64,000 nt of DNA, taken from positions 108,285-172,284 of the forward strand of contig NZ_BOOW01000036.1 of NCBI RefSeq assembly GCF_016863435.1. Direction: 5' to 3'. This DNA is from Sinosporangium siamense. GTDB taxonomy: Bacteria > Actinomycetota > Actinomycetes > Streptosporangiales > Streptosporangiaceae. A model generated the notes under the pieces. It made no database searches, was not told the DNA's origin, and saw only the letters and a program-made list of their open reading frames with translations. Each line of letters opens with the position of its first letter. The first letter of the stretch is position 1. Of this stretch, positions 1 through 8,787 are shown piece by piece. A program made the translations under genes and the position numbers.

Positions 1-1091
1 GCGTTGGCGAGCAGGTTGTCGATGATCTGCTCGATGGCTCCGGGAACCGCCCAGACCTCACCGATCCGCGCGCCCATCACCAGAAGGTGCACGCCGCTGC
101 GTTCGACGACGGGCGCCCAGACGCGGGCGCGGTCGTGGACGAGGGCGTCGAGGTCGACGGGCTCCCGGATCATGGAGGACTCTTCGAGCGCGGCCATCGC
201 GAGCAGGCCGTCGATCATGCGGGCGAGCCGGTCGGTCTCGGCGAGCGCCGACTCCAGGTTGTTTCTGGCCCGCAACGCGATGTACGGCTCAAGCGTCTCC
301 AGCCTGAGCCTCAAAGCGGCCAGCGGCGTCTTGAGCTGGTGCGACGCCTCGGCCGCGAACGCGCGCTGGGAGCTGATCAGCTGCTGGAGCCTGGTCGCCA
401 TGCCGTTGAACGTGACGGCCAGCTGGCGTATCTCCGGCGGCCCCGTGAGCACCGAGGCCGGTTCGAAGCCTTGTCCCGCCGCGAGGAGTTTCGCGGATTT
501 CTCCAGCTCGCGGACAGGTCTTCTGACCCACCGTACAAGCGAGAACACCACGAGCAACACCACAATTAGGAGAACAAGGTCGATCACGGTCAAAGACATC
601 CAGACCTGTTTGACATCAGCGCCGAGCTTGTCTGCGTTAACGGTGATACGGAGGGCACCGCGCACCGAGGGGGAACGATCGAGCGGTACGGAAACGTGGA
701 CCACCTCGACGCCGTCGACAACGGCGTCCACGCGCTTGGCGGCGGCCTGCTCCCGTAAGACGGCCCTGAGATCGGGCTCGTTCGCCAGCTTGTCCCTTTG
801 CGAGGAGCTGAGGGGATAGGTGACGGCGAGGACGCTACCTGTCGCGTCGACCACAAGCACTTTGTTGCCAAAGTACTGGCTGTGTGACTTCACCAGCACG
901 GAGAGTTGCTCCATCTGGCCGGTCGCGATCGCTTCGTTGGCCATGGCGGCCAGCTCGTGCGCCTCGTGTTCGACGTCGGTGACGGCACGATCGAGCTCCC
1001 CCCGGATGTACATCATTCCGAGGGGAAGCTCGAGAGCGAGAAGAAGGAGAAGTATCAGGGACAGGTGACTGAGCAGCAGTCGTCGGATCAT
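1..1091 (-). CDS. Sensor histidine kinase (C-terminus cut by window edge)
   Basis: Membrane sensor kinase of an OmpR-type two-component pair. The minus-strand frame opens with ATG at 1091 and runs open to base 1. Residues about 4-22 are a leucine-rich membrane segment. A sensor stretch follows, then a second membrane helix near residues 167-187 and a HAMP-like linker. The HisKA motif ASHQLKTPL carries the phospho-accepting His at about residue 251. The start of an N-box (EQIIDNLLANA) is visible at the edge, so most of the ATPase domain is outside the window. The start lies 18 bases after the stop of the response regulator gene, so the two are co-transcribed. The stimulus cannot be inferred. 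Confidence 0.9.
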   Translation of the reverse strand, partial: MIRRLLLSHLSLILLLLLALELPLGMMYIRGELDRAVTDVEHEAHELAAMANEAIATGQMEQLSVLVKSHSQYFGNKVLVVDATGSVLAVTYPLSSSQRDKLANEPDLRAVLREQAAAKRVDAVVDGVEVVHVSVPLDRSPSVRGALRITVNADKLGADVKQVWMSLTVIDLVLLIVVLLVVFSLVRWVRRPVRELEKSAKLLAAGQGFEPASVLTGPPEIRQLAVTFNGMATRLQQLISSQRAFAAEASHQLKTPLAALRLRLETLEPYIALRARNNLESALAETDRLARMIDGLLAMAALEESSMIREPVDLDALVHDRARVWAPVVERSGVHLLVMGARIGEVWAVPGAIEQIIDNLLAN

Positions 1092-1109
1092 TGACGATGG
1101 CCGGCGACA

Positions 1110-1826
1110 CTAATGGTGCGGTGGGAAGTCGGGCGGGGAGGACGCGGGGACAACGAGGCTGAAACCAACCCCGCGTACGGTTCTGATCCAAGTGGGGTTG
1201 CCGAGTTTGCGGCGTAGTGTCGCAATGTGGAAGTCAAGGGTCTTTGTCGACCCGAAGAAGTTTGGATCCCATACATTGCGAAGGATGTGCTCTCGTGGGC
1301 AAACAGCCCCCGGATCCTCGGCAAGAAGGGCAAGAAGGTCGAACTCCTTTGGAGTGAGGGCTACGAAATGCCCCTGCACCTGAACCTGGCGGGTTCGCCG
1401 GTCGATGACCAGCTCACCCAGCACCCGGGCGCCGTTGGGGGCCGGGGCCTCCTCGACGGGTGGGGGAGGGGCGGTCGTGCGTGTGCGCCGGGTCACGGCG
1501 CGCATACGCGCGACGAGTTCACGCAGGCTGAAGGGCTTCGCCACGTAGTCGTCGGCGCCGATCTCCAGCCCCACGACGCGGTCGGTCTCCTCACCGCGGG
1601 CGCTCAAGATGATGATGGGGATCTCGGAGGTCCGCCGGAGCTGGCGGCACACGTCGATGCCGTCCATGTCCGGAAGCCCGAGGTCAAGCAGGACAATGTC
1701 GCCGAGTGGGGCGCGAAGCGCGTCGGCACCTGTCCTGCTTTGGTGGACTGTGAACCCGTACTGACTCAGGCCGTCTACCAGTGGCTCGGTGATTGATTCG
1801 TTGTCCTCGACGAGTAGTACACGCAT
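1110..1826 (-). CDS. OmpR/PhoB-family response regulator
   Basis: DNA-binding response regulator of 238 residues, partner of the kinase just downstream. The receiver domain (1-115) has the acidic pair E7/D8, phospho-acceptor D48 in VLLDLGLPDMDG and the conserved K97 in VAKPF. A proline-rich linker (about 119-130) joins a winged-helix effector domain (about 135-230) with the typical RTVRGVGF ending. I chose ATG 1826 because the protein then begins MRVLLVEDNE as in the family; the open frame continues upstream without homologous-looking sequence. First gene of a two-gene operon. Confidence 0.93.
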   Translation of the reverse strand: MRVLLVEDNESITEPLVDGLSQYGFTVHQSRTGADALRAPLGDIVLLDLGLPDMDGIDVCRQLRRTSEIPIIILSARGEETDRVVGLEIGADDYVAKPFSLRELVARMRAVTRRTRTTAPPPPVEEAPAPNGARVLGELVIDRRTRQVQVQGHFVALTPKEFDLLALLAEDPGAVCPREHILRNVWDPNFFGSTKTLDFHIATLRRKLGNPTWIRTVRGVGFSLVVPASSPPDFPPHH

Positions 1827-2565
1827 GCCAGTGCCCGTTTCGCTCGCAATGCTGACAAGCCTCCCCCCAATCTCAGTCACGGATGGTACAGCACGGATCG
1901 GCGCTAGCACCGGACATTTGACACACGTCCTGACATAGGAGAATAAGTGTCTGTGTGGTGGAGTCCCGTCACGCCGGCCACAGAACCACCTCATGCCCCA
2001 CTTCCAGGGCACGTGAGGGCACTCGGCTGCGAGAAGTGAGCCCCTAATCCCTGACTCCGAGTGGGGTTGGAAGCTGTCCAATATCTGCTATTTTCCCCGG
2101 TGAAGCCATTGTTTGGCGGAAAAGTGGGGCATTCGCGGACGACGTCGGGTCAGGGGTGCGAGTTGACTTTTCCCAGTTCAGAGGCTAACCGCCGGTTGGG
2201 TCCGAGCAACGCCAACGTTGGCTGTGTGTGGTGTCCACTTTCGGATCCAGGGCCTGGTCACCAGGTGGGTCACGGCCTTCGGGGAGCCCCGCGAGGCGTC
2301 GAATCCGCAGCCCGCCGGGCCTGCGGCGGCCCCGCGTGAGCCCTTCCGGGGCCGCTCGCCGCCGCCCCTCCGGAGGACGTTGTTCGTAACCATCCGGCGC
2401 GGACAACGCCCCTGGAAGGGATGTGAGACGGCGTGTCGCAGGTTCTCGTAGCTCAATCTTCACCTAGCTCCCTGTCCAGAACTATCATCGTGATCTCGAT
2501 GGAGACGGGCATGGTCGACTACACTCACGGCATTTGGCGTGAAAGTGTGTGAACGGAACCAACCT
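1827..2565. other. Non-coding gap upstream of regulator and methyltransferase
   Basis: About 740 bases between two divergent genes. Short open frames exist on both strands around 2178-2456, but they overlap one another and resemble no family. A GC-rich imperfect hairpin lies near 2305-2326 (arms CCGCAG and CTGCGG). I see no RNA gene. The gap must hold the promoters of the two-component operon and of the methyltransferase. Confidence 0.5.
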
Positions 2566-3381
2566 GTGAACAAACCCCGCGAATCCGCCGCGCAGTCCAT
2601 AGACCTCGGCATCAACCGCCCTCACTCGGCCCGGATCTGGAACTACTGGCTGGGTGGCAAGGACAACTTCCCTGCCGACCGCGAGGCCGGGGACATGGTT
2701 GAGCAGCACATTCCCGGCATCAAGGAATCCGCCCTCGCCGACCGGGCATTCCTCGGCCGCTGTGTTCAGCACCTCGTCGCCGACATGGGCATCCGGCAAT
2801 TCCTCGACATCGGCACGGGCCTGCCCACCGTCGACAACACCCACGAAGTGGCACAGCGCATCGCCCCGGAGAGCCGGATCGTCTACGTCGACAACGATCC
2901 CCTCGTGCTCACGCACGCCCGCGCCCTGCTCGTCAGCGAACCCGAGGGCGTCACCACATACATCGACGCCGACCTGCGCGACCCCCAGACCATCCTCACG
3001 ACGGCCCGGGAGACGCTCGACTTCGACAAGCCGGTCGCCGTCATGCTCCTCGGCATCCTGCACCACCTCGTCGACGACGACGAGGCCCTGAGAGTCGTGC
3101 GCGAGCTGGTGGAGGCCGTGCCCTCCGGCAGCTACCTCGCGGTGGCCCACGCGACCGCCGAGGTCCACGGAGAGGCCATGCACGTGGCCATGCGGCAGTT
3201 CATGGAACGCGGCGGCACCCCCATCGTGGCGCGCGACAAGGCCGCTCTCGCCCGCTTCTTCGAGGGGCTGGAGATGCTGGAGCCCGGTGTCGTCTCCTGC
3301 TCCCGCTGGCGCGCCGAAGAGAGCCCGTGGGGGGAGCCGGAGGAGGTCTCGCAGTTCTGCGGAGTCGCTCGCAAGCCCTGA
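2566..3381 (+). CDS. DUF574 SAM-dependent methyltransferase
   Basis: Member of the actinobacterial Methyltransf_19 (DUF574) family, about 271 residues. It shows the family hallmark near the N-terminus (SARIWNYWLGGKDNF), the Rossmann glycine motif FLDIGTGLPT, an acidic strand end VYVDND and the LLGILHHL block. The fold binds S-adenosylmethionine; substrates of this expanded family are mostly unknown. GTG 2566 has a GGA stretch about 9 bases upstream and gives the usual short N-terminus; GTG 2539 or 2545 would add 7-9 residues. It stands alone between intergenic regions, so context gives no clue to its target. Confidence 0.9.
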   Translation: MNKPRESAAQSIDLGINRPHSARIWNYWLGGKDNFPADREAGDMVEQHIPGIKESALADRAFLGRCVQHLVADMGIRQFLDIGTGLPTVDNTHEVAQRIAPESRIVYVDNDPLVLTHARALLVSEPEGVTTYIDADLRDPQTILTTARETLDFDKPVAVMLLGILHHLVDDDEALRVVRELVEAVPSGSYLAVAHATAEVHGEAMHVAMRQFMERGGTPIVARDKAALARFFEGLEMLEPGVVSCSRWRAEESPWGEPEEVSQFCGVARKP

Positions 3382-3605
3382 CAATTACCCAGATTGCCGC
3401 TGTTGCTTAAGCGCCCGCCCGCCGTTGAAAATGGACGGCGACCGGCGGAACTCGGGGGAGCCCTCGCTTAGCGCGGGAGCCCTCTCATGCAAAACCGAGT
3501 CCCGCTCCCAACACTTAAGACGCCGCCGCTGATCCGTGGACGACTCCGCGCTCGCCCTCCAACGCCGTCTCCACAGCAGCAATGCCGTCGGTTCAGGGAG
3601 ACGAT

Positions 3606-4247
3606 GTGGCCAGCAGCAGTAAATACGAAACGCTGACCGGCGAGACCGATCTGGACTTCCCGGAATACGACTCGCCGCCGCCCGAGCCCATGGACCTCGC
3701 AGGGCGATGGCTGGCCGAGGCCACCCGGCACGAGGTGCGCGAACCACGTTCTCTCGCATTGGCCACCGCGGACACGGCGGGCCGCGCGTCCAACCGGTTC
3801 GTCACCGTCACCGAGATCGGCCGCCGGGGGCTGGTGTTCACCACTCACCTGTGCAGCCGCAAAGGGCGCGAGCTGACCGAGACCGGCTGGTCCTCGGGGG
3901 TGTTCTACTGGCGTGAGCTGAGCCGGCAGGTGATTCTGACCGGTCCCACGACCCCGCTCGGCGCCGCCGAGTGCGATGCCCTCTGGGCGGCTCGTGCCGT
4001 ACCTCTCCATGCCATGTCGGCCGCGTCGCGGCAGAGCGAGCCCCTGGCGGACGTGCCGGCCCTGCGGGAGGCCGCGGACCGCCTCGCGGAGACGGGGAGG
4101 CCGCTGCCGCGGCCTGAGCGTTTTGTGGGCTTTCTGCTCGCGCCTGAGACCGTCGAGTTCTGGGCCGCCGACTCCGACCGCCTGCACCGGAGGCTGCTCT
4201 ACAGCCGCGCGGGGGAAGGATGGCAGAGCACCCGCCTTCAGCCGTGA
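3606..4247 (+). CDS. Pyridoxamine 5'-phosphate oxidase-family flavoprotein (PdxH/PhzG-like)
   Basis: FMN-dependent oxidase of the PNPOx split-barrel fold, 213 residues. The order of motifs follows PdxH/PhzG: EPRSLALATAD, then RFVTVTEIGRRGLVFTT with the following SRKG (FMN-binding strand region), FYWRELSRQV, and the C-terminal dimerisation part with VEFWAADSDRLHRRLLYSR and GWQSTRLQP. PdxH makes pyridoxal phosphate; PhzG-type proteins oxidise phenazine precursors. No phenazine genes are present, so the substrate is open. Start GTG 3606 has AGGGAG five bases upstream; ATG 3582 lacks a ribosome site. It converges with the MerR remnant. Confidence 0.85.
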   Translation: MASSSKYETLTGETDLDFPEYDSPPPEPMDLAGRWLAEATRHEVREPRSLALATADTAGRASNRFVTVTEIGRRGLVFTTHLCSRKGRELTETGWSSGVFYWRELSRQVILTGPTTPLGAAECDALWAARAVPLHAMSAASRQSEPLADVPALREAADRLAETGRPLPRPERFVGFLLAPETVEFWAADSDRLHRRLLYSRAGEGWQSTRLQP

Positions 4248-4271
4248 CCTTCGAGGCCGGGCGCGAGCTCC

Positions 4272-4875
4272 TCAGCCCTCCGGCTGCGGCTCGGCGGCGA
4301 GTTCGATGAGCCGCTCCCACGCCGGTGACGACCCGTCGACCGAGGAGGCCGCCAGCCGGGCGAGGACCGGATCCCGCAGTGCCCACGGTTCCCCCTGGGC
4401 GTTATGCCGCTCGGTGAGCCATCGCCGGGTGCGATCGGCCAGCGCGGGGAGACGCGGGTCGTCCGCGGACCAGTCGAAAGCCGCGTCGTGTTCGAGGTAG
4501 AGCGCGCGGAACTCCGGATCGTTCATCGCGTCGCACTTGTCGGCGAGCCATATGGCGGCCTCGTCGGGGGAGAGCGAATGCAGCAGGATCCAGATGTCCC
4601 GCTCCATCTGGATCGTGCGCCTGCTGACGCCGAGTTCGCGCAGCCGGTCGAGATAATCCGCCACCTCCGCGGACACGTAAAGCCGGTCGCCCGCGCCCAG
4701 GCGGGCGATGCGCTCCCGGGTGCGGACGATCTCCTCCGCCTGTTCGCGCAGATCGCGGTCGATCTCGGAGATCGCCTCCGCCAGCCGGCCCGGGGAGACG
4801 AGCAGCTCCTTGACCCGGGATGCCGAACTTGGCGGCGGTCGCCCCGACGAACTCGGCCGGCGTCTCGTGTGACAT
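4272..4875 (-). pseudogene. MerR-family regulator remnant without DNA-binding domain, frameshifted
   Basis: The main frame (from about 4820 down to 4272) carries what I recognise as an effector region of a MerR-type regulator: a coiled segment IDRDLREQAEEIVRTRERIA, then VADYLDRLRELGVSRRTIQ and DPEFRALYLEHDAAFDWS. The winged-helix DNA-binding domain of about 70 residues is absent. The only start with a good ribosome site (GAGAGGGG) is ATG 4875 in another frame. It encodes about 20 residues (MSHETPAEFVGATAAKFGIP) and then needs a frameshift to enter the main frame. A MerR-style operator remains upstream at 4945-4965. Most likely a gene that lost its N-terminal domain by deletion; the assignment rests on similarity from memory. 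Confidence 0.5.
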
Positions 4876-4944
4876 TCCGTACCCCTCTCCACTCTCCAAC
4901 CCACCGCGCCGCGGCACGGCCTTCCTGCCGGCCATGCTCCGACC

Positions 4945-4965
4945 TTGACCCAGGGGCAAGGTCAA
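4945..4965 (-). promoter_or_regulatory. MerR-type palindromic operator
   Basis: TTGACC, nine bases, GGTCAA: an inverted repeat of the type recognised by MerR regulators, where the TTGACC arm doubles as a -35 box. It lies 70-90 bases upstream of ATG 4875. It looks like the autoregulatory site of the decayed regulator. Confidence 0.5.
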
Positions 4966-4975
4966 GTCCTCCTTG

Positions 4976-5268
4976 ACAGATCTCGCCGAGGCGGGTGGTC
5001 CACCTGTGCTTTCGCGGGCAGGAAATTCACCCGGAAAATCCCATGCGTTATGGGGGTGGAAAGCCGCTGGATATCAGGGCCCTAACGATCCTTTGCCGGC
5101 TGGTGCTGGATTATCGAATTCGAACTGCCCGCCCTTTTCGGTCGTACACAAAAGTGCCGCGATGCCGGCTGATTCAATTCCCGGGTGGACGGCTTTGCCG
5201 ATCAATGCAATAAGTGACTATGTGAACTCCGGGGGTTTCGGTGGTCACCACTCACAAGGGGAGGAACC
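4976..5268. other. Non-coding gap upstream of protease
   Basis: About 290 bases of lower GC than the flanking genes. The short plus-strand frames here have no coding-like third-position bias. AGGGGAGGAACC at the right end is the ribosome site of the protease gene. Confidence 0.5.
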
Positions 5269-6183
5269 GTGAGACAGGTCGATCAAGAAGAACAAGACCT
5301 TGTCCTGGAGGTCCTGCGCAGAAACGAGACCTCATTGCTGGCCGTTCCCGGAGCTCATTACGCCGACGTCGGCTATGAGTACGTCGACGGGGCTCCGACC
5401 GACCGGCTCGCGATCAGGGTCCACGTCCAGGAGAAAAGGCCGGAAAGTGAACTCGCCGACGAGGAGACCCTGCCTCAGGAAATCGAGGGCTTCCCCGTCG
5501 ACGTGATCCAGAGCGCCCCGGAGCTGCAACAGAGTCCACGTGACACCCGCTTCGATCCGCTGATCGGCGGAATCGCCGTCAGGAACCCTCGATTCGGTTT
5601 CTTCGGAACACTCGGCTTGGTCGTTTTCGACGCCGACAACGGCACGAGGCTCGGCTTATCCAATCACCATGTGCTTGTCGCCGAAACAGGCCGGAAAGGT
5701 GACGACATCATCCAGCCCGCCAACGGAGTGGTGGCAGGCGACTTGATCGGCACACTCGACCGCTGGGACGAGACACTGGATTGCGCCGTCTGCATCCTCA
5801 ACGGCTCGCGGGCCTCCTCCACAGGGATCTTCGACTACCCGGGCGGAGCGACCGGAATGGCCGCGCCCGTCATCGGAACCCCCGTCACAAAGTCAGGACG
5901 CACCACGCAGACGACCTTCGGCATCATCGACGGCGTGAGCTTCACGGACTTCACCATCGTTCCCGACCCTGCTCGCCCCGCCGTGAACGGTGAAATCAGT
6001 TCCGGCGGCGACTCAGGCTCGATCTGGCTCCGCAGGTCCGACTCGGCCGCCGTCGGACTGCACTTCGCGGGCGAGTCCGACCCCAGGCCTGCGGCGGAAC
6101 GAGCCTGGGCCAAACACATGACAGCCGTCGCCGCATCGCTGCGCATCACGCTCGTATCGACCTCCGGGCCCGTTGAGGATTGA
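5269..6183 (+). CDS. NAL1-like trypsin-fold serine protease
   Basis: Protein of 304 residues with a chymotrypsin-type catalytic triad: H133/H134 in GLSNHHVL, D171 in TLDCAV and S249 in SSGGDSGS. The arrangement, with an N-terminal alpha/beta segment (about 1-95) before the protease domain, is like bacterial relatives of plant NARROW LEAF 1. There is no signal peptide, so it is probably intracellular. ATG is replaced by GTG at 5269 after AGGGGAGGAACC. It is monocistronic and ends at a strong hairpin. Substrate unknown. Confidence 0.8.
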   Translation: MRQVDQEEQDLVLEVLRRNETSLLAVPGAHYADVGYEYVDGAPTDRLAIRVHVQEKRPESELADEETLPQEIEGFPVDVIQSAPELQQSPRDTRFDPLIGGIAVRNPRFGFFGTLGLVVFDADNGTRLGLSNHHVLVAETGRKGDDIIQPANGVVAGDLIGTLDRWDETLDCAVCILNGSRASSTGIFDYPGGATGMAAPVIGTPVTKSGRTTQTTFGIIDGVSFTDFTIVPDPARPAVNGEISSGGDSGSIWLRRSDSAAVGLHFAGESDPRPAAERAWAKHMTAVAASLRITLVSTSGPVED

Positions 6184-6220
6184 CCCGGGGGTCCTTACGT
6201 CCTTCACTACAGTCGGCATT

Positions 6221-6255
6221 CGCCGTCACCGGCCCCGAGATGGCCGGTGACGGCG
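6221..6255. terminator. Bidirectional hairpin terminator
   Basis: Perfect 14-base inverted repeat CGCCGTCACCGGCC / GGCCGGTGACGGCG with a 7-base loop. It lies between two convergent genes (ends at 6183 and 6277) and so can serve both. Confidence 0.85.
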
Positions 6256-6276
6256 TCGGGGAATTTCGATGAACCG

Positions 6277-6837
6277 TCAGTCCTCTTCGTGAGGCCACAG
6301 ACCCTGGACGTAGAGGCAGATCAGCGCGGCATGGGAGAGGGAAGTGCGAGAGTCCTCGATGTCGCCGTTGGTGGTGTAGTCGAGGAGGACGACGTCGTGC
6401 TCGCCGGCGAGGTGGCGCAGGCGCTCCACGAGATCGCTGGTTTTGTTCTCCAGAACCCAGCGATAGGCGGGAAGGTATATGCGGCGGCGTGCGCTCTGGT
6501 AAGCCAGCAGCCGGTCCCCGTGCAACCCTTCGCGATGGCCACGCACGGGTCCGTGTTTGCGCACGGTGCGTTTGAGCCCGGTCATGCTGGTGACGTGCAG
6601 TCTGCCCGGGTCGACATCGGCGGTCTCGAAGACTTTGAGCGCCTGCCAGACCCCTTCGACGGATTGGCTCCGCACACGCGGAGTCGAGGGGACGGGGATG
6701 CCACCATGAGGGTAGAACGGGCTCAGCCTCACCCACGGCGCATCCGCCTTGGAGGTCACATCGATGACGTGAGCGCCCGGAAAGGCTTTGGCGAGCGAGA
6801 CTGCCGAACGACGGCGGTTGGCGACCTGAATCGGCAT
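6277..6837 (-). CDS. Conserved actinobacterial protein of unknown function
   Basis: Soluble protein of 186 residues with a basic N-terminus (MPIQVANRRRS) and a strikingly patterned sequence: APWVRLSPFYPHGGIPVP, SVEGVWQALKVFE, TGLKRTVRKHG and RIYLPAYRWVLEN. The blocks look like a conserved actinobacterial family, but I know no function and see no catalytic motif. No signal peptide or membrane helix. It ends against a bidirectional terminator. Confidence 0.75.
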   Translation of the reverse strand: MPIQVANRRRSAVSLAKAFPGAHVIDVTSKADAPWVRLSPFYPHGGIPVPSTPRVRSQSVEGVWQALKVFETADVDPGRLHVTSMTGLKRTVRKHGPVRGHREGLHGDRLLAYQSARRRIYLPAYRWVLENKTSDLVERLRHLAGEHDVVLLDYTTNGDIEDSRTSLSHAALICLYVQGLWPHEED

Positions 6838-6927
6838 GACGACACCCTCACCTTGAGCAGCGGACAGTCGGGCTCAGGCTGTCAGACGAGAGTGACGATT
6901 TCGGGGTAAGGAGGTGGAGGCTCACGG

Positions 6928-7077
6928 ATTCCCCTGGCCGCCATCCGGCGGGAACACCGTTCGAAGAACCTCGTGGTCCGATTGTGGGGCGGCCTGCAGG
7001 ACGCGGTGGTCGGGTACGGCTGGGTGCTGACCACCACCGTGATCGCCGCCGCCGGCCGGACACTCCGCCGGGGGTAG
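6928..7077 (+). CDS. Possible small membrane protein without a standard start
   Basis: A frame of 49 codons ending at TAG 7077 has strongly coding-like third positions. It encodes a basic segment followed by a hydrophobic helix (GYGWVLTTTVIAAAG) and RTLRRG. A strong ribosome site, AAGGAGGTGG, lies at 6909-6918, but the first in-frame codon with suitable spacing is ATT 6928. The first in-frame GTG is at 6973. It may be a rare ATT start, a short protein from 6973, or the tail of a lost gene. Confidence 0.25.
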   Translation: MPLAAIRREHRSKNLVVRLWGGLQDAVVGYGWVLTTTVIAAAGRTLRRG

Positions 7078-7090
7078 GACCGAAGAGTGA

Positions 7091-7624
7091 TCAGTGCCCG
7101 GAGATGTGCCGTCCTGTGATGGTCTGGGGGTGGATGGTGATGTACAGGTCGCGGTCGCCGCCGGCCCAGGGTTCCACGTCCGAGAGGCGTTCACCCTCGG
7201 GAAGGTGGTGGATCGCACCCTGAATGAGCACACTCCAGCCTTGTTGGGCTGCCTCGTCGGTATGGTCCACCTGGAAGGCGATCTTGAAGTCGACGCCCTC
7301 GACGCCGGTGCGCAGATCACGATCCATCGCGCCGCCTCTGCGGGTGCGGAAGACGACGACCCCCTCGTGGATTTTGTAGGTCACGGGCAGAATCACCAGC
7401 CCGCCTTGACCGGCGAACGCGACCCGGCCGATCCCGCCCGGGGAGATGAGTCGCAGGCAGTCCTCCGGGGACAGCTCCACCGGTTCGGGCAGGGCGTCGG
7501 CGGTTGACTGGGTGAGGAAACGTGTGAGCGCCCCGGTGTTTGAAATGGTCCACCTTCCTTGTCGAACGGGTTCTGGCAGGTAGGTATAGGTCAACTTGGC
7601 CTGGAGAGCGGCAAATTCCGTCAT
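7091..7624 (-). CDS. PNPOx-like flavin/cofactor-binding protein
   Basis: 177-residue protein whose second half is a split-barrel of the pyridoxamine-phosphate-oxidase-like superfamily: LSPEDCLRLISPGGIGRVAF, then LVILPVTYKIHEGVVVFRTRRGG and GWSVLIQGAIHHL. Such short members bind FMN, F420 or heme. The ATG at 7624 overlaps the stop of the upstream CBS gene (ATGA), so translation is coupled. The pairing with a CBS-BON protein next to an Acg-like nitroreductase remnant and PPK2 resembles dormancy/hypoxia gene sets of actinomycetes. Confidence 0.8.
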   Translation of the reverse strand: MTEFAALQAKLTYTYLPEPVRQGRWTISNTGALTRFLTQSTADALPEPVELSPEDCLRLISPGGIGRVAFAGQGGLVILPVTYKIHEGVVVFRTRRGGAMDRDLRTGVEGVDFKIAFQVDHTDEAAQQGWSVLIQGAIHHLPEGERLSDVEPWAGGDRDLYITIHPQTITGRHISGH

Positions 7625-8325
7625 GTCGTGCGCCCTCCCCACAGCCGGATGTTCTCGGCGAGGTCGTCGACCCGGTAGGTCAGCGTGTCGCGCAGCGCGA
7701 CGACCCCGTCGACGTTCTGCGCCTGCCGGACAGCGAAGATCGCTTCACTGCTGGTTTCCGTCTCCCCGGCCAGCGTGACGACCCCGTCCTCCACCGCGAC
7801 GTCGATCTCCGCCACGGCGCGGGGCGGCAACTCCCGGATGACGTCGGCCTTGATGGACTCGTCGTCCCGGAGAAAAACCTTGATCAAATCCCGCCGGCTG
7901 ACAATGCCGATCAGTCTGCCGTCGGCGTTGATCACCGGCAGCCGCTTCACCCCGTGCTTGTCCATCACCCGGGCCGCAGACACCACAGAGATGTCCTGAG
8001 TCGTCACGACCGCCGGAGTCGTCATCAGATCACCCGCTGTCTCCCCCCGGGACTTCGTGTGGGTGCCGCCCTCATGGTCGACCAGGTGACGAAACCGGGC
8101 CCGCAACGCCGGCCGGTAGTCGTCGCCGTAGTACTGCTGCTTGAACTCCGCCTTCCGCATCAGATCGGCCTCGGAGATCACCCCGACGACCCGGCCTTCG
8201 CCGTCCAGCACCGGGACGGAGCTGATGCCGTGCTCGATGAGCGTCTCGGCGACATCCTTGAAAAGTGTGCCCCTGCTGACGTGGACGACATCCCGGGTCA
8301 TGACATGCTCAACCTTGGTACGCAT
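7621..8325 (-). CDS. CBS-domain pair plus BON-domain protein
   Basis: 234 residues: two CBS motifs (about 1-62 with VMTRDVVHV and GVISEADLM; about 95-152 with MTTPAVVTTQDISVV and GIVSRRDLI), followed by a BON domain (about 155-222, IDVAVEDGVVTLAGE). CBS pairs bind adenine nucleotides; BON domains usually meet membranes or lipids. AGGAGA lies before ATG 8325. The gene is followed by a coupled PNPOx-like gene. The likely role is energy-state sensing in stress, by analogy with hypoxia-response proteins. Confidence 0.88.
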   Translation of the reverse strand: MRTKVEHVMTRDVVHVSRGTLFKDVAETLIEHGISSVPVLDGEGRVVGVISEADLMRKAEFKQQYYGDDYRPALRARFRHLVDHEGGTHTKSRGETAGDLMTTPAVVTTQDISVVSAARVMDKHGVKRLPVINADGRLIGIVSRRDLIKVFLRDDESIKADVIRELPPRAVAEIDVAVEDGVVTLAGETETSSEAIFAVRQAQNVDGVVALRDTLTYRVDDLAENIRLWGGRTT

Positions 8326-8395
8326 GAACGAGTTCTCCTAAAGGCCGGTCGGCGAGGGCTCTGGCCGCCCACGGCGGCAGAGGGGAGCAAACAGG

Positions 8396-8718
8396 TCAGA
8401 CCTGGAGGGTCTCGCTCAAGGTCCGACGCGGAGCCCGAGGTACGGCAGTGCCGTACCCAAGCCTCATGATCATCTGAGAGACACAAGAGGCCGTTTCTGC
8501 GCCGGCCGTACGGCAAGCCGGAGATTGAACAGCGCGGCACCGCAACTTACGTGAAGAGAACGGCCACGCGGGTCGGCGACCCGCAACCACCGATCCCAGT
8601 CCGCCGGCAGCTCGACGAACTCCCTGCGCCCCACCGTGAAACGCCACGGCTGCGTGTTGTCGACCGACGGCGCCTGTCCCGCGGTGAGCACGACTCGGCG
8701 GGCAAACGATGTGACCAC
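8396..8718 (-). pseudogene. Acg-like nitroreductase remnant with large internal deletion
   Basis: From GTG 8718, preceded by AGGAGGTG, the first frame reads as the N-terminus of an Acg-family FMN nitroreductase (APSVDNTQPWRFTV, then SCGAALFNLRLAV) and stops at 8470. In another frame, ending at 8396, the typical C-terminus of the same family appears (QMIMRLGYGTAVPRAPRR). Only about 100 of about 330 residues remain, so roughly 220 internal residues are gone and the two ends are out of frame. A DevR/DosR-like box stands upstream at 8788. Confidence 0.75.
8440..8456. repeat. Palindrome GTACGGCA-G-TGCCGTAC
   Basis: A 17-base palindrome inside the decayed end of the nitroreductase gene. Related palindromes occur at 8767-8780 (GTGCCGTACGGCAC) and 10989-11025, with single arms near 9619, 13569 and 24468. 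It may be an operator or a dispersed palindromic element. Confidence 0.5.
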
Positions 8719-8787
8719 GGCGCACCTCCTACCTCTGAGCTTCGCCCACGCCACTCCAGCGGGGCAGTGCCGTACGGCACCGCCCGC

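Noticed and set aside
2178..2463. Overlapping short frames on both strands
   Set aside because: Mutually overlapping, no ribosome site or recognised family.
4973..5272. Plus-strand frame of 99 codons before the protease
   Set aside because: Weak third-position bias, no family, and it overlaps the protease ribosome site; treated as leader DNA.
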